Shown piece by piece: positions 7,665 through 15,547 of a stretch of DNA of 64,000 nucleotides. The position numbers and the translations under genes are program-made. This DNA comes from Halopiger goleimassiliensis. Lineage in GTDB: Archaea; Halobacteriota; Halobacteria; Halobacteriales; Natrialbaceae. Within the stretch, counting starts at the first letter, position 1, and the number at the start of each line of letters is the position of its first letter. The notes beneath the pieces were generated by a model, which was not told where the DNA came from, ran no database searches, and worked only from the letters and a program-made list of their open reading frames with translations. Where the stretch lies: contig NZ_HG315690.1 of assembly GCF_000455345.1 (NCBI RefSeq), forward strand, positions 1,191,742 to 1,255,741. Reading direction: 5' to 3'.

Positions 7665-7936
7665 CCGTACAGCACGTCGTCGATATCGCTCTCGTCGGTG
7701 TCGAGGCCGGAACGGAACCGACCCTCACGCATCGCTTCTTTCTCGTCCTCGGAGAGCGGAACCGTCGACTCCCGGAACGAATCGATGATTTCGTCACGCG
7801 ATTCGTAGGCGCCGTCGATCAGCCGTGTGAGAAGCTCCTGTTGGGTGACGTTGCGTCCCGTCCGAAGCCGTATCTCCGCCTGTAACTCCTCGAGACGCGA
7901 TTTCGCGTCCTCGTCGACTTTTACGGCCGTCGCCAT
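7661..7936 (-). CDS. VapB-type antitoxin (putative DNA-binding)
   Basis: A 91-residue protein. The first ~50 residues (TAVKVDEDAKSRLEELQAEI, then NVTQQELLTRLIDGAY) look like a short DNA-binding dimerisation domain of the kind fused to antitoxins in haloarchaea. The rest is acidic and could wrap the toxin. I chose the ATG at 7936 because the conserved sequence starts there; the extra 11 residues upstream run through the operator. It is cotranscribed with the PIN toxin. An inverted repeat just upstream of the start is a likely autoregulatory operator. Confidence 0.75.
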   Translation of the reverse strand: MATAVKVDEDAKSRLEELQAEIRLRTGRNVTQQELLTRLIDGAYESRDEIIDSFRESTVPLSEDEKEAMREGRFRSGLDTDESDIDDVLYG

Positions 7937-7942
7937 ACGCCT

Positions 7943-7977
7943 CGGTAGCATCCGAAACCGGGTAAACATTGCTACCG
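7943..7977. promoter_or_regulatory. Inverted repeat at the vapBC promoter (candidate operator)
   Basis: CGGTAGCA (7943-7950) and TGCTACCG (7970-7977) form a perfect 8-bp inverted repeat with a 19-base spacer. On the coding strand the spacer holds TGTTTACC about 27 nt upstream of the antitoxin start, a TATA-like position. Antitoxin binding here would block the promoter, the usual logic of toxin-antitoxin operons. Confidence 0.5.
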
Positions 7978-8112
7978 GCTTCTCGAGCGCCAGACCCGTT
8001 GCGAGTAGACGCTGTGCTCGTGGGGCAATCGTGCCAAAATCGGGGCGACGGTGAGTTCGAGTGGTGTGTCAGCGTTTGCGTGCCGTGACTGCTACACGGC
8101 GTGCCGACGCGA

Positions 8113-8748
8113 CTACGCCGTCGGTTCGGTCGCTTCGGACTCCTCGAGGCGCTCGAGGGCCTGGATGACGTCGCGGCGGTAGTTCTCGACGGGCGAGTCG
8201 TACCGGTCGCGGGCCATCTCGGCGTACTCGTTGGTGGGTGCCGTGGAGCCGCTTTCGGGAGCCTCCTGCTCGGCTTCCCACTCTTCGTAGGACTCGATGC
8301 GGTCGAGGGTTCGTTCGGCGGTCTCGACGACCCAGCGGTCCCGAGTCGCGGCGTCGACGACCGAGATGGACTCGGGTCGGACGGAGACGTTGACCGTCCC
8401 GTCTTCGGGTTCGTAGGTCCGGGGTTTGCCGACGACCGCGACGTACGCCGGCGGTTCGGCGTCCCGCAGCACCGAGGCGGCCTCGGGCTGGTACTGGCCG
8501 GCGTAGACGAAGAACGTCCCCGTCGGATCGACGACGCGGCCGCGCCAGTACTCGTTGTCCTCGCCGACGTCCTCGGTCTCGGTGAGGGTGCCGACGATGA
8601 ACACGCGGTTCGCGCGGTCGCCCGTCGGGAGGAGGGCGTAGTTTGGCGCGCGCTCGTCGTCGCTTTCCTTGAACGTGTACGTCGAGTCGTTGAATTCGGA
8701 GGCGAAGACGCGACGTGCGACTTCGCGGGTGAGTTCTGCCTGGCTCAT
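8113..8748 (-). CDS. rpap3: RPA-associated protein RPAP3
   Basis: A 211-residue protein of the COG3390 type. It has an OB-fold-like body with RVFIVGTLTETEDVG, EYWRGRVVDPTGTFFVYAGQ and AYVAVVGKPRTYE, then an acidic tail. In haloarchaea such proteins are encoded next to a single-stranded-DNA-binding RPA subunit and act with it in DNA replication and repair. Here the gene follows the RPA gene with one base between. The short length fits RPAP3 rather than the longer RPAP1. Confidence 0.85.
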   Translation of the reverse strand: MSQAELTREVARRVFASEFNDSTYTFKESDDERAPNYALLPTGDRANRVFIVGTLTETEDVGEDNEYWRGRVVDPTGTFFVYAGQYQPEAASVLRDAEPPAYVAVVGKPRTYEPEDGTVNVSVRPESISVVDAATRDRWVVETAERTLDRIESYEEWEAEQEAPESGSTAPTNEYAEMARDRYDSPVENYRRDVIQALERLEESEATEPTA

Positions 8749-8749
8749 G

Positions 8750-9679
8750 TCACATCGACCTCGCTTTGATCAGCAGGTCCTCTGCATCGGCCGGCCCGTC
8801 CAGTTCCTCGACCTCGTCGGCCAGCACGTAGCGGCCGAACGTCGGCCCCTCGATGCGATAGTAGGTGCCGAGGATCTCCGCACCGATCTCGTCGGCGACG
8901 ACGGTCGTATCGAGCGCGTCCATCGCCATGTCCTTGGCCTCCTCGAGGCTGATCCCCGTGAGTTCCTCGGTGGCGTCCTTGTCGAAGATGACCTCGTGGG
9001 CGTCGATGCCGTCGTCGACGACGGCCTTGATGCGGAGGTCGAACTCGCCTTCGACCTCGCCGTGTTCCGAACACCGGCCGTTCTGGAGGACGCGGGTGCA
9101 GTCCTCCGTCGGACAGCGCTTGATGAGGCCGCTGCCGCTTTGCATGTCGATCAGCGCGCCCTCGATCTCGCTGGTGTCGTCGCCGACCTCGATCTCCTCG
9201 TCGAGTTCCTCGATGACGGTCGTCGAGTTGAGTTTGACCGAGTACCGGCCCTGGTACTCGTCGGTGACGACGTTACGGAGGTCGTAGACGCCGCCCTCCT
9301 CGAGGCTCGGCAGGTCGGATTTGGCCCACTTGGTGAACTTGATCGTTCCCGTCGGGTCGCCGAGCAGGCCGACCTGGGCCACCGAATCGCTGCGGGGTTC
9401 CCAGAGTTCGATCACTTTGGCGGTGAGGTCGATCCACTGCTCGGGTTCGTCGACGTCCTCGATGCGAACCTCCTCGCTGCCGCCGCGGGAGATGTCCTCG
9501 CGCTCGAGACCGGCCTCGTCCAGGTAGTGGTTGGTGACGCTTCGCCTGGCTTCGTCGATCGGTACCTTGTACTCGTCGACGAGCGTCCGGAAGCGCTCCT
9601 CGACGTCCTCGAGATCGATCTCGAGGTGGTCCGAAAACTGCTCGTGTACGTCTTCCGCGTGCTGTCGTACGTCGCTCAT
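8750..9679 (-). CDS. rpa3: Single-stranded DNA-binding protein, replication factor A subunit RPA3
   Basis: A 309-residue RPA protein. An N-terminal helical region (residues 1-60) is followed by an OB fold around residues 75-165 (IDLTAKVIELWEPRSDSVAQ, VGLLGDPTGTIKFTKW). A zinc finger near residues 185-205 (CPTEDCTRVLQNGRCSEHG) comes next, then a second C-terminal domain. It coats single-stranded DNA during replication and repair. The partner rpap3 follows after one base, the known haloarchaeal gene pair. A TATA-like TTTAAATA on the minus strand lies about 60 nt upstream of the ATG. RPA3 rather than RPA1 is inferred from length and partner type. Confidence 0.88.
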   Translation of the reverse strand: MSDVRQHAEDVHEQFSDHLEIDLEDVEERFRTLVDEYKVPIDEARRSVTNHYLDEAGLEREDISRGGSEEVRIEDVDEPEQWIDLTAKVIELWEPRSDSVAQVGLLGDPTGTIKFTKWAKSDLPSLEEGGVYDLRNVVTDEYQGRYSVKLNSTTVIEELDEEIEVGDDTSEIEGALIDMQSGSGLIKRCPTEDCTRVLQNGRCSEHGEVEGEFDLRIKAVVDDGIDAHEVIFDKDATEELTGISLEEAKDMAMDALDTTVVADEIGAEILGTYYRIEGPTFGRYVLADEVEELDGPADAEDLLIKARSM

Positions 9680-9781
9680 TGTCTCACGCCTCCTCTTTGC
9701 TTTCGACGGGAGGCATACCCTCCTTCGCTCGCGATAGTATTTAAACTGCCGCCACCGGAGCGAAAGTGAAGCTACCGTTCC

Positions 9782-10015
9782 TCAGACGCCGACGACGATG
9801 ACGTAGGCGACCATCGCGACCATGAAGAACGCCACCAGCGCGACGAAGAGGTAGGCCATGATCGGCGCTGGGGGGTCGTCGTCCTCGAGGGAGCCGTGTT
9901 CGGCCGCGCGACGACGGTCGATCCGCCCGAGTTCGTCGGCGTGTTCGGAGCCTACGTGTGAGAGGTAGGCGTCCTCGTCGGCGAACGATGCGTCGCAGTA
10001 GTCGCAGTCGGGCAT
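9782..10015 (-). CDS. Small C2H2-type zinc-finger membrane protein
   Basis: A 77-residue protein with two parts. Residues 1-26 contain CDYCDASFADEDAYLSHVGSEH, a C2H2-like zinc finger (C-x2-C, then H-x4-H). Residues ~52-77 are one hydrophobic segment, so the finger is probably anchored to the membrane by its C-terminal helix. No function is known to me. It is followed downstream by moaB in the opposite part of the gap and may be monocistronic. Confidence 0.75.
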   Translation of the reverse strand: MPDCDYCDASFADEDAYLSHVGSEHADELGRIDRRRAAEHGSLEDDDPPAPIMAYLFVALVAFFMVAMVAYVIVVGV

Positions 10016-10076
10016 TGGTCGACCTCTCGACGGCAGCCACTCAGTTGTGACGGCCCATACGGTACGCTGTACCGGA

Positions 10077-10667
10077 TCACTCGCCGCCGTCGCCGAACGC
10101 AGACAGCGACTGGTCGGTTACCTCCGCGCGGTGGCTGGTCGCCAGCCCCGCGAGGTGGGGCGCTTCGGGAACGATCAACTGTTCGCAGGCAGTTCGGCAG
10201 GCGTTCGTGCTCCCCGGCAGGCAGAAGACCGGCGTGTCGACGGCGATACCGGCGGTCGCGCGCGAGGCCATCGCCCGGGTGCCGACCTCCTCCCACGAGA
10301 GCGCGCGGAAGAGTTCGCCGAAGCCGGGCAGTTCGCGCTCGAACAGCGACGACGTCGCCTCCGGCGAGACGTCGTCCGCGGTGACCCCCGTCCCGCCGGT
10401 CGTGAGCACGACGTCGACGTCGCGGCGCGCGACGAGTCCCCGGACGGCCGTCCGGATCGAGGAGTAGTCGTCCCGGACCAGCAGTCGCTCGCGGACCTCG
10501 TGGCCCTCGCGTTCGAAACACTCCTGGATGGTGTCCCCGCCCGGATCGTCCGGGTCGTCCTCGCCAGCCCGCGAACTCGAGACCGTTACGATGCCGACGT
10601 ACAGCGGGTCGATGACGTCGTGGCCGTGGTGGTCGGTACCCCGTCGCTCGTCTCGGTCGAGTGCCAT
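10077..10667 (-). CDS. moaB: Molybdenum cofactor biosynthesis protein MoaB
   Basis: A 196-residue MogA/MoaB-fold protein. Key motifs are YVGIVTVSSSRAGE near residue 25, DVVLTTGGTGVTADDVSPEA around the molybdopterin-binding loop, and PGFGELFRALSWEEVG. The family adenylates molybdopterin or helps insert molybdate or tungstate into the cofactor. I chose the ATG at 10667 because the upstream extension is arginine- and serine-rich. The neighbours are not Mo-cofactor genes. Length and motifs are normal for the family. Confidence 0.9.
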   Translation of the reverse strand: MALDRDERRGTDHHGHDVIDPLYVGIVTVSSSRAGEDDPDDPGGDTIQECFEREGHEVRERLLVRDDYSSIRTAVRGLVARRDVDVVLTTGGTGVTADDVSPEATSSLFERELPGFGELFRALSWEEVGTRAMASRATAGIAVDTPVFCLPGSTNACRTACEQLIVPEAPHLAGLATSHRAEVTDQSLSAFGDGGE

Positions 10668-10719
10668 GTAGGTGGACCCACGGCCGGGGGTGACAAGAGC
10701 GTGTGGGAGACGGGTGCGG

Positions 10720-12030
10720 TCACTCCGGGGTGTCGTCGCTCGAGACCACGACCCGTTCGTTCGTTCCGGTCGGCGCGCGGTTCTCGAACGTCGACGGGTC
10801 TGCCTCGAGTTCGTCGTCGGTGAGCAGGCAGTCGTCGAAGCGGTCGACCAGCGCATCGACGTCGAGATCGCGGCCGATCAGCGCGAGACGCGTCTCGCGG
10901 TCGCCCCACTCCTCGTGCCACTCGAGGTCGGAACGTCCCTGTCGGTAGGTCTCCCGACGCTGCTCGGAGAGGCTGGCGATCCAGCGGCCGGTCACCTCGA
11001 GGCTCGTCTCCGTTCCGGCGTGGCTCATCGTGATCGCCTGGCGCTCGCGACCGGCGATCCAGCACAGCCCCTTCGCGCGAACGAGTTCCGAGGGAAGGTC
11101 CTCGAGTAACCCGAAGAACCGCTCGGGATGGAGGGGTCGACGACGGTGGTAGCTCTCGACGGTGATCCCGTACTGCTCGGGTGGATGGGCGTGGTCGTGC
11201 TCTCGAGCCTCGTCGTGGCCGTGTTCGGTATCGCCGTGGCTGTGTTCGGAATCGCCGTGTTCGGAATCGCCGTTGTCGTGCTCGTGCGAGTCTGCGTGGT
11301 CGTGGCCGGTGTCGTCCTCGAGCACCTGTTTCCAGCCCGCGGCGTCCGTCGCGGCCTCGAGGTCGAACCGCTGCGGTTCCAGCAACGCGTCGGGATCGAC
11401 TGCGCCGTACTCCGTCGGCAGCACCTCGGCGCGGGGCTGGAGCGTCTCGAGTAAGGCGACGACGCGCTCGCGTTCCTCGTCGGAGACGAGGTCACACTTG
11501 TTGACGACCAGCAGGTCGCAGAACTCGACCTGCTCGAGGACGAGGTCGGCGAGCGGTCGGGTATCGGTTTCGTCGGGACCCTCGCGGGTCGGACGGACGT
11601 CCGTATCGGCGTCGTCGTCGGCGAACCGGTCGTGAAACCGACGGGCGTCGACGACTGTGACGACCGCCTCGAGGTCGTAGACGCCCGCCGCGGGGCCGCG
11701 GACGAACTGGCGGGCGATCGGCTCCGGTTCGCCGATGCCCGAGGCCTCGATCACGAGGTGGTCGAACGCGCGCTCGCGCTGGAGGCGGACGACCGACCGG
11801 GCGAGTTCGCCCCCGAGGCTACAGCAGATACAGCCGTTCTCGAGGGCGACGACCTCCTCGCCCGTCTCGAGGGTCGTGCGCGCTTCGACGAGATCGGCGT
11901 CCACATTTACGGCACCGACGTCGTTGACGACGACCGCGATATCCCGATCCGTGGACTCGAGCAGGCCCGACAGCAGGGTGGTCTTGCCCGCGCCGAGTTC
12001 GCCGGCGAGGAGGGTGACCGGAGTCTGCAT
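10720..12030 (-). CDS. CobW/COG0523 GTPase, histidine-rich putative metallochaperone
   Basis: A 436-residue G3E GTPase. The P-loop GELGAGKTT is near residues 10-18, the metal motif ENGCICCSLGGEL near residue 64, and NKCDLVS is the nucleotide-specificity motif. A long His/Asp/Glu loop near residues 235-285 (DHADSHEHDNGDSEHGDSEH and more) would bind divalent metal; its DNA contains short direct repeats of GTTCGGAATCGCC. COG0523 proteins hand zinc, cobalt or iron to client enzymes. Its ATG directly follows the stop of the paralogous CobW gene (TAA then ATG), so the two form an operon. Confidence 0.87.
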   Translation of the reverse strand: MQTPVTLLAGELGAGKTTLLSGLLESTDRDIAVVVNDVGAVNVDADLVEARTTLETGEEVVALENGCICCSLGGELARSVVRLQRERAFDHLVIEASGIGEPEPIARQFVRGPAAGVYDLEAVVTVVDARRFHDRFADDDADTDVRPTREGPDETDTRPLADLVLEQVEFCDLLVVNKCDLVSDEERERVVALLETLQPRAEVLPTEYGAVDPDALLEPQRFDLEAATDAAGWKQVLEDDTGHDHADSHEHDNGDSEHGDSEHSHGDTEHGHDEAREHDHAHPPEQYGITVESYHRRRPLHPERFFGLLEDLPSELVRAKGLCWIAGRERQAITMSHAGTETSLEVTGRWIASLSEQRRETYRQGRSDLEWHEEWGDRETRLALIGRDLDVDALVDRFDDCLLTDDELEADPSTFENRAPTGTNERVVVSSDDTPE

Positions 12031-13236
12031 TTACCGACTCGAGAGGGCGAGTTCACGTCGGTCTTCCGGTTCGAACGGGTCGGGGAACGCGTCCCAGTCG
12101 TCGGCCATCTCCGCGTCGGTGAGCAGGCAGTCGTCGAGGCGGTCGATCAAGGCGTCCTCGTCGAACTCGCGGGCGATGAACACCAGCCGGGTCATCCGGT
12201 CGCCCCACTCTTCGTCCCAGTCCTCCTTCAGTCCGGGTCGGGCCGCGAAGTACTGCTCGCGCTCGGCCTCCGGCAACGTGGCGAGCCACTGCCCCGCAGG
12301 GCCCGCACGGACGGAGGTACCGGCCTTGTCCACCCCCATCGCGACGTCCTCGCGGCCGGCGCTCCAGAAGAACCCCTTCGCGCGGACGATCTCGTCTGGG
12401 AGATCGGAAAGCACCCCGGCGATTCGCTCGGGGTGGAACGGCCGCCGGCGCTGGTAGACGAACGAAGTGACGCCGTGTTCGGCCTGCGGATCGTGGTCGT
12501 GTTCGTGTTGGAGTTCGTGCTTCCAGCCCGCCGACTGCTGGGCCCGCTGGAAGTCGAACCGGCCCGTCCCGAGGATCTCGGTCGGATCGACGTCGCCGAA
12601 CTCCGTCCGGATCAGTTCGGCGCGCGGTTGCAGGCGCTCGAGGACGGTCTCGATCTCCTCGAGCGCGTCGTCGGGAACGAGGTCGCACTTGTTCACCAGC
12701 AGGACGTCGCAGAACTCGATCTGCTCGAGCAACACCGCCTCGGGGACGCGACCGGCGTCGTCCTCGGGATGGTCGTCGACCAGCGCAGCGCCGGAGTCGA
12801 ACGACTCCCAGACGCTGTGTGCGTTGACAACGGTCACCATCGTATCGAGTTCGTACGTATCAGTGGGATCGAAGTCGGCGTCCTCGAAGCCCATCGCGAA
12901 CGTCTGGGCGACGGGAATCGGTTCCGAGATTCCCGACGATTCGACCAGCAGATAGTCGAACTCGCGTCGCTCGGCGAGACGACCCACTTCCTCGAGCATG
13001 TCGCCGCGCAGTCGACAGCAGATACAGCCGTTGGACAACTCGACGATCTCCTCGTCCCCCGCGAGGTCGGACTGCTGGGCGACGTGTTCGGCGTCGACGT
13101 TCACCTCGCCCATGTCGTTGACGACGACGGCGACCTCGAGGCCGTGGTCGGCCGTCAGCACGTGGTTGAGGACGGTCGTCTTGCCCGCACCGAGCGGGCC
13201 ACTGAGGACGGTGACGGGAATGCGGTCGTCGGACAT
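12031..13236 (-). CDS. CobW/COG0523 GTPase, second paralogue
   Basis: A 401-codon reading frame encoding a G3E GTPase with SGPLGAGKTTVLNHVL near residue 10, SNGCICCRLRGDM carrying the CxCC metal motif, NKCDLVPDD, and a C-terminal CobW_C domain (SFVYQRRRPFHPERI). It lacks the long His loop of its neighbour, with only a short HEHDHDPQAEHG. I chose the ATG at 13236 because the P-loop domain starts at once; the reading upstream passes through the AT-rich promoter. It is first in the operon and divergent from a NikR-like regulator, which suggests metal-controlled expression. Confidence 0.87.
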   Translation of the reverse strand: MSDDRIPVTVLSGPLGAGKTTVLNHVLTADHGLEVAVVVNDMGEVNVDAEHVAQQSDLAGDEEIVELSNGCICCRLRGDMLEEVGRLAERREFDYLLVESSGISEPIPVAQTFAMGFEDADFDPTDTYELDTMVTVVNAHSVWESFDSGAALVDDHPEDDAGRVPEAVLLEQIEFCDVLLVNKCDLVPDDALEEIETVLERLQPRAELIRTEFGDVDPTEILGTGRFDFQRAQQSAGWKHELQHEHDHDPQAEHGVTSFVYQRRRPFHPERIAGVLSDLPDEIVRAKGFFWSAGREDVAMGVDKAGTSVRAGPAGQWLATLPEAEREQYFAARPGLKEDWDEEWGDRMTRLVFIAREFDEDALIDRLDDCLLTDAEMADDWDAFPDPFEPEDRRELALSSR

Positions 13237-13271
13237 GTCGTTGTGAATAGCACCCAGTAGCTTGTTAATAT

Positions 13272-13288
13272 TAGTTATTACGTAACTA
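13272..13288. promoter_or_regulatory. Inverted repeat in the CobW / NikR-like divergent promoter (candidate metal operator)
   Basis: TAGTTA (13272-13277) and TAACTA (13283-13288) form a perfect inverted repeat around TTACG. An 8-bp palindrome TTACGTAA sits at 13278-13285. The whole 100-bp gap is AT-rich against a high-GC background. It is well placed for binding by the ribbon-helix-helix regulator encoded next to it, which is inferred from position only. Confidence 0.45.
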
Positions 13289-13338
13289 GTGCGTACTTCA
13301 TAACAGTTTCTAATATCTATTTCGTGGTCGTTCATAAT

Positions 13339-13821
13339 ATGCCCGTCGTCAGCGTTTCGATGCCCCCGGCGCTCCTCGAGCGCCTGGATGCCTTCACCGA
13401 AGAACACGCCTACAGCGGACGCAGCGAGGCACTCCGGGAGGGCGTTCGGACGCTACTCACGGAGTTCGAGGATCGACGCCTCGAGGGACGGCCCCTCGCT
13501 GGGATCGTCGCCGTTCGGTACGCGTTCGGAAATCACGCGGTCGAGCGAGCGCTCACGGACGTTCGCCACGAGTACGACGCGCTCGTCGTCTCGGCCGACC
13601 ACAGCCACGTCGGACCGACGGCAGAACGACCGAGCGAATCAAACGACGCCGTTCGTTCGTCGGGAGAGCCACCACGGCGCTACTGCCTCGATCTGTTCGT
13701 CCTCGAGGGCACGCTCGCGGAGTGTTCGCAGTTCGTCGGCTCCTGTCGCTCGATCGACGACGTCGAAACGGTCGAGTACACGTTGCTGCCGCTGGACGAG
13801 GAGCGTTCGATACCGAACTGA
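13339..13821 (+). CDS. NikR-like ribbon-helix-helix metal-responsive regulator
   Basis: A 160-residue regulator. Residues 1-45 (VVSVSMPPALLERLDAFTEE, then SGRSEALREGVRTLL) form a ribbon-helix-helix domain. Residues ~60-155 form a NikR-type ACT-like domain with VSADHSHVGP and YCLDLFVLEG, which include His and Cys residues of the kind that bind metal in NikR. A serine-, arginine- and asparagine-rich segment (GPTAERPSESNDAVRSSGEP) separates the two motif blocks. The start is the ATG at 13339; the earlier ATG at 13324 would add MVVHN. Divergence from two CobW metallochaperone genes suggests control of zinc, nickel or cobalt homeostasis. Confidence 0.8.
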   Translation: MPVVSVSMPPALLERLDAFTEEHAYSGRSEALREGVRTLLTEFEDRRLEGRPLAGIVAVRYAFGNHAVERALTDVRHEYDALVVSADHSHVGPTAERPSESNDAVRSSGEPPRRYCLDLFVLEGTLAECSQFVGSCRSIDDVETVEYTLLPLDEERSIPN

Positions 13822-13854
13822 CGACTGCTCGCGGTCGCCGGCGTCGCCGGTCGA

Positions 13855-14247
13855 TCAGTCGTCCTGCCAGGTCGGGTTCTCCCGCGGCGGACTGAAGACG
13901 TCGATACCTCTCACGGTCTCGTCTCCACGGTTCTCCGCGGCGTGGGGTTGCTCGCCCGGAATCGCGTAGGCGTCACCGGGACCGCAGACGATCTCCTCAC
14001 CGTCATCGGGAATCGAAGATTCCCGATCGCTCGATGAGCGTTGCTCATCGCTGTCGGTCAGGAAGACCACCTCGCCCTCGTAGATGAAGCCGGTCTGCTC
14101 GTGGGGGTGGCTGTGCTCCGCGACGACCGCACCGGGTTCGATCTCGAAGTGCTGGACGTTCATCGACTCGCCGCCGGCCATCAACGCGAGGTGAACGCCG
14201 TCGGCGGCCTCCGTCGGTTCGAGGTCGGACAGGGAAACGCGATCCAT
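13855..14247 (-). CDS. Cupin-domain protein with a hairpin-encoded insertion
   Basis: A 130-residue single-domain cupin. Metal-ligand motifs are visible: EHSHPHEQTGFIYEGE (cupin motif 1) and PGEQPHAAEN (motif 2). Between them lies a hydrophilic segment (SDEQRSSSDRESSIPDDGEE, residues ~66-86) whose DNA is two perfect hairpins at 14005-14050. The inter-motif loop in small cupins is usually shorter, so this looks like an in-frame insertion. Cupins of this size are often sugar or small-molecule binding proteins or isomerases; the substrate is unknown. Confidence 0.82.
   Translation of the reverse strand: MDRVSLSDLEPTEAADGVHLALMAGGESMNVQHFEIEPGAVVAEHSHPHEQTGFIYEGEVVFLTDSDEQRSSSDRESSIPDDGEEIVCGPGDAYAIPGEQPHAAENRGDETVRGIDVFSPPRENPTWQDD
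14005..14050. repeat. Paired perfect hairpins inside the cupin gene
   Basis: Hairpin 1: ATCGGGAATC (14005-14014), loop GAA, GATTCCCGAT (14018-14027). Hairpin 2: CGATGAGC (14032-14039), loop GTT, GCTCATCG (14043-14050). Four bases separate them. They encode a hydrophilic insert between the two cupin motifs and keep the reading frame. Confidence 0.75.
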
Positions 14248-14588
14248 GCGTCTCGAGAGGCGTCCCGATCACATAGTTTCCCGTCATCGGCGAACCCGCT
14301 CTCGGAAGTTCGTCGGCGGAACACCACTCGGACCCGAGCAGCAGCACGTCCGTTCTTCGAGAGTGGGGCGGACGGAACTCACGAATCCTCTCGCGTCCGC
14401 TCGCGTTCCGTCTCTAACTCCCGGACGCGGTTTTCGAGGGCGGCATGTTTTGGGTGGGACACCAGAACACACGCCGATGAACGCAAAAATCCATCACGTT
14501 CGCCGCCGTCGATGACCGCGAGCGGCCATCACTTTCACTCCGGTCGCCAAACCTTGAACTACACTCGAGTCCCACCTCGAGACGAGAT
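14248..14588. other. Intergenic region between cupin and zinc-ribbon gene
   Basis: About 340 bases. It must contain the divergent promoters of the cupin gene and the DUF5817-like gene, and I see no sharp TATA box for either. The middle holds one short reading frame on the minus strand (14379-14462) with coding-like composition, listed separately. No repeats or RNA genes are visible. Confidence 0.4.
14379..14462 (-). CDS. Possible 27-residue charged peptide
   Basis: From a GTG at 14462 a short frame reads as a basic-acidic helix-forming peptide containing HPKHAALENRVRELETERER. Heptad-like L/V spacing and the E/R bias look like real haloarchaeal coiled-coil sequence rather than a shadow frame. 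It could be a small protein, the relic of a longer gene, or chance. No family is recognised and no ribosome-binding site is obvious. Confidence 0.25.
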   Translation of the reverse strand: MSHPKHAALENRVRELETERERTREDS

Positions 14589-15113
14589 ATGTACGCGGTC
14601 GTCGGCTGTAGCGACTGTTCGCACCTCTGGCTCATCGAGGGCCGCTCGGAGACGACGGAGTGTCCCCGCTGTGGCTCGCGACGGGCCTACGAGAAGCGCA
14701 AGAAGTTCGTCGAGACCGACGACGCCGACCACGCCCGCGAGGTCCGGGCCTCGATGCTCGCGAACCGGCAGGGTGAGGGCGAGGCGTTCGCCGAACTGGA
14801 TTCGTTCGGCGACCTCGAGGACGACGTCGCCGAGGGCGTCGTCGACGACGAGGAGTACCTCGAGGAGTCGGGGCTGGACGTCGAGGAACTCGAGGCCGCC
14901 GGCGAGCGCGATCCGCGCGGACCCACGCGTAGCGGCAGCAAGAAGGAGATCGTCGAACGGGCGCTCGCGGACCTCGAGCGGCCGACGGAGAGGGAGATCG
15001 TCGACTACGCGGGCGAACGTGGCGTCGAAGCCGAGTACGTGCGACGGACGCTCGAGAAACTCGTGCGACGGGGAGCGGTCAGTGAGAGTCGCGGACGGTA
15101 TCGGCTGCTCTGA
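14589..15113 (+). CDS. Zinc-ribbon plus winged-helix protein (DUF5817-like)
   Basis: A 174-residue protein of two domains. Residues 1-40 are a zinc ribbon, with CSDC near residue 7 and CPRC near residue 25. A linker of acidic repeats follows. Residues ~115-174 (KKEIVERALADLERPTEREI, then EYVRRTLEKLVRRGAV) form a winged-helix domain. It is probably a nucleic-acid-binding protein. It matches from memory the haloarchaeal family DUF5817, unchecked. It starts at ATG 14589, where the ribbon begins. Confidence 0.78.
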   Translation: MYAVVGCSDCSHLWLIEGRSETTECPRCGSRRAYEKRKKFVETDDADHAREVRASMLANRQGEGEAFAELDSFGDLEDDVAEGVVDDEEYLEESGLDVEELEAAGERDPRGPTRSGSKKEIVERALADLERPTEREIVDYAGERGVEAEYVRRTLEKLVRRGAVSESRGRYRLL

Positions 15114-15179
15114 GACGGTGACGCCCGCGACGACCGTCGATCGTCACGACTTTGCGGCGCTGTCCCGAACGGCGGTGTA

Positions 15180-15542
15180 ATGACCGAACGGGAGGACGTA
15201 CAGGGGACGGTGATCGGGATCGGGACCGTCGTCGCGCTCGCCTGTTACGCGTACGGCCGGTTCGTCGCCGGGTCGATCTTCGGAGCCGATCCGACGGCCG
15301 TCGCGGTCGCCGTCTTCGGCGCGACCTTCGCCGTCCTGGCGATCCTCCACGGCGCGTACGGCCGGCGGGACTTCGCGCTCGCCCACGGGGTCGCCGCCGT
15401 CGGCCTCTTCCTGCTCGCGCCGGCCTCGAGCGGGTCGCGGATGCTCGTCGGCTACCTCCTGTTGCTGGGTGGGGGCCTCTACGTCGCCGTCGTGACGATG
15501 CGGGTGCGTCGGGAGCAACAGCGCGCCGAACAGCCGGGATAA
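15180..15542 (+). CDS. Small integral membrane protein, unknown function
   Basis: A 120-residue protein with four hydrophobic segments (about residues 9-30, 40-60, 66-84 and 90-108) and a basic C-terminal tail. No motif is recognised. It follows the zinc-ribbon gene by 66 nt in the same direction and converges on hmgA with a five-base gap between stops. It may be cotranscribed with the upstream gene. Confidence 0.7.
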   Translation: MTEREDVQGTVIGIGTVVALACYAYGRFVAGSIFGADPTAVAVAVFGATFAVLAILHGAYGRRDFALAHGVAAVGLFLLAPASSGSRMLVGYLLLLGGGLYVAVVTMRVRREQQRAEQPG

Positions 15543-15547
15543 GCTCG

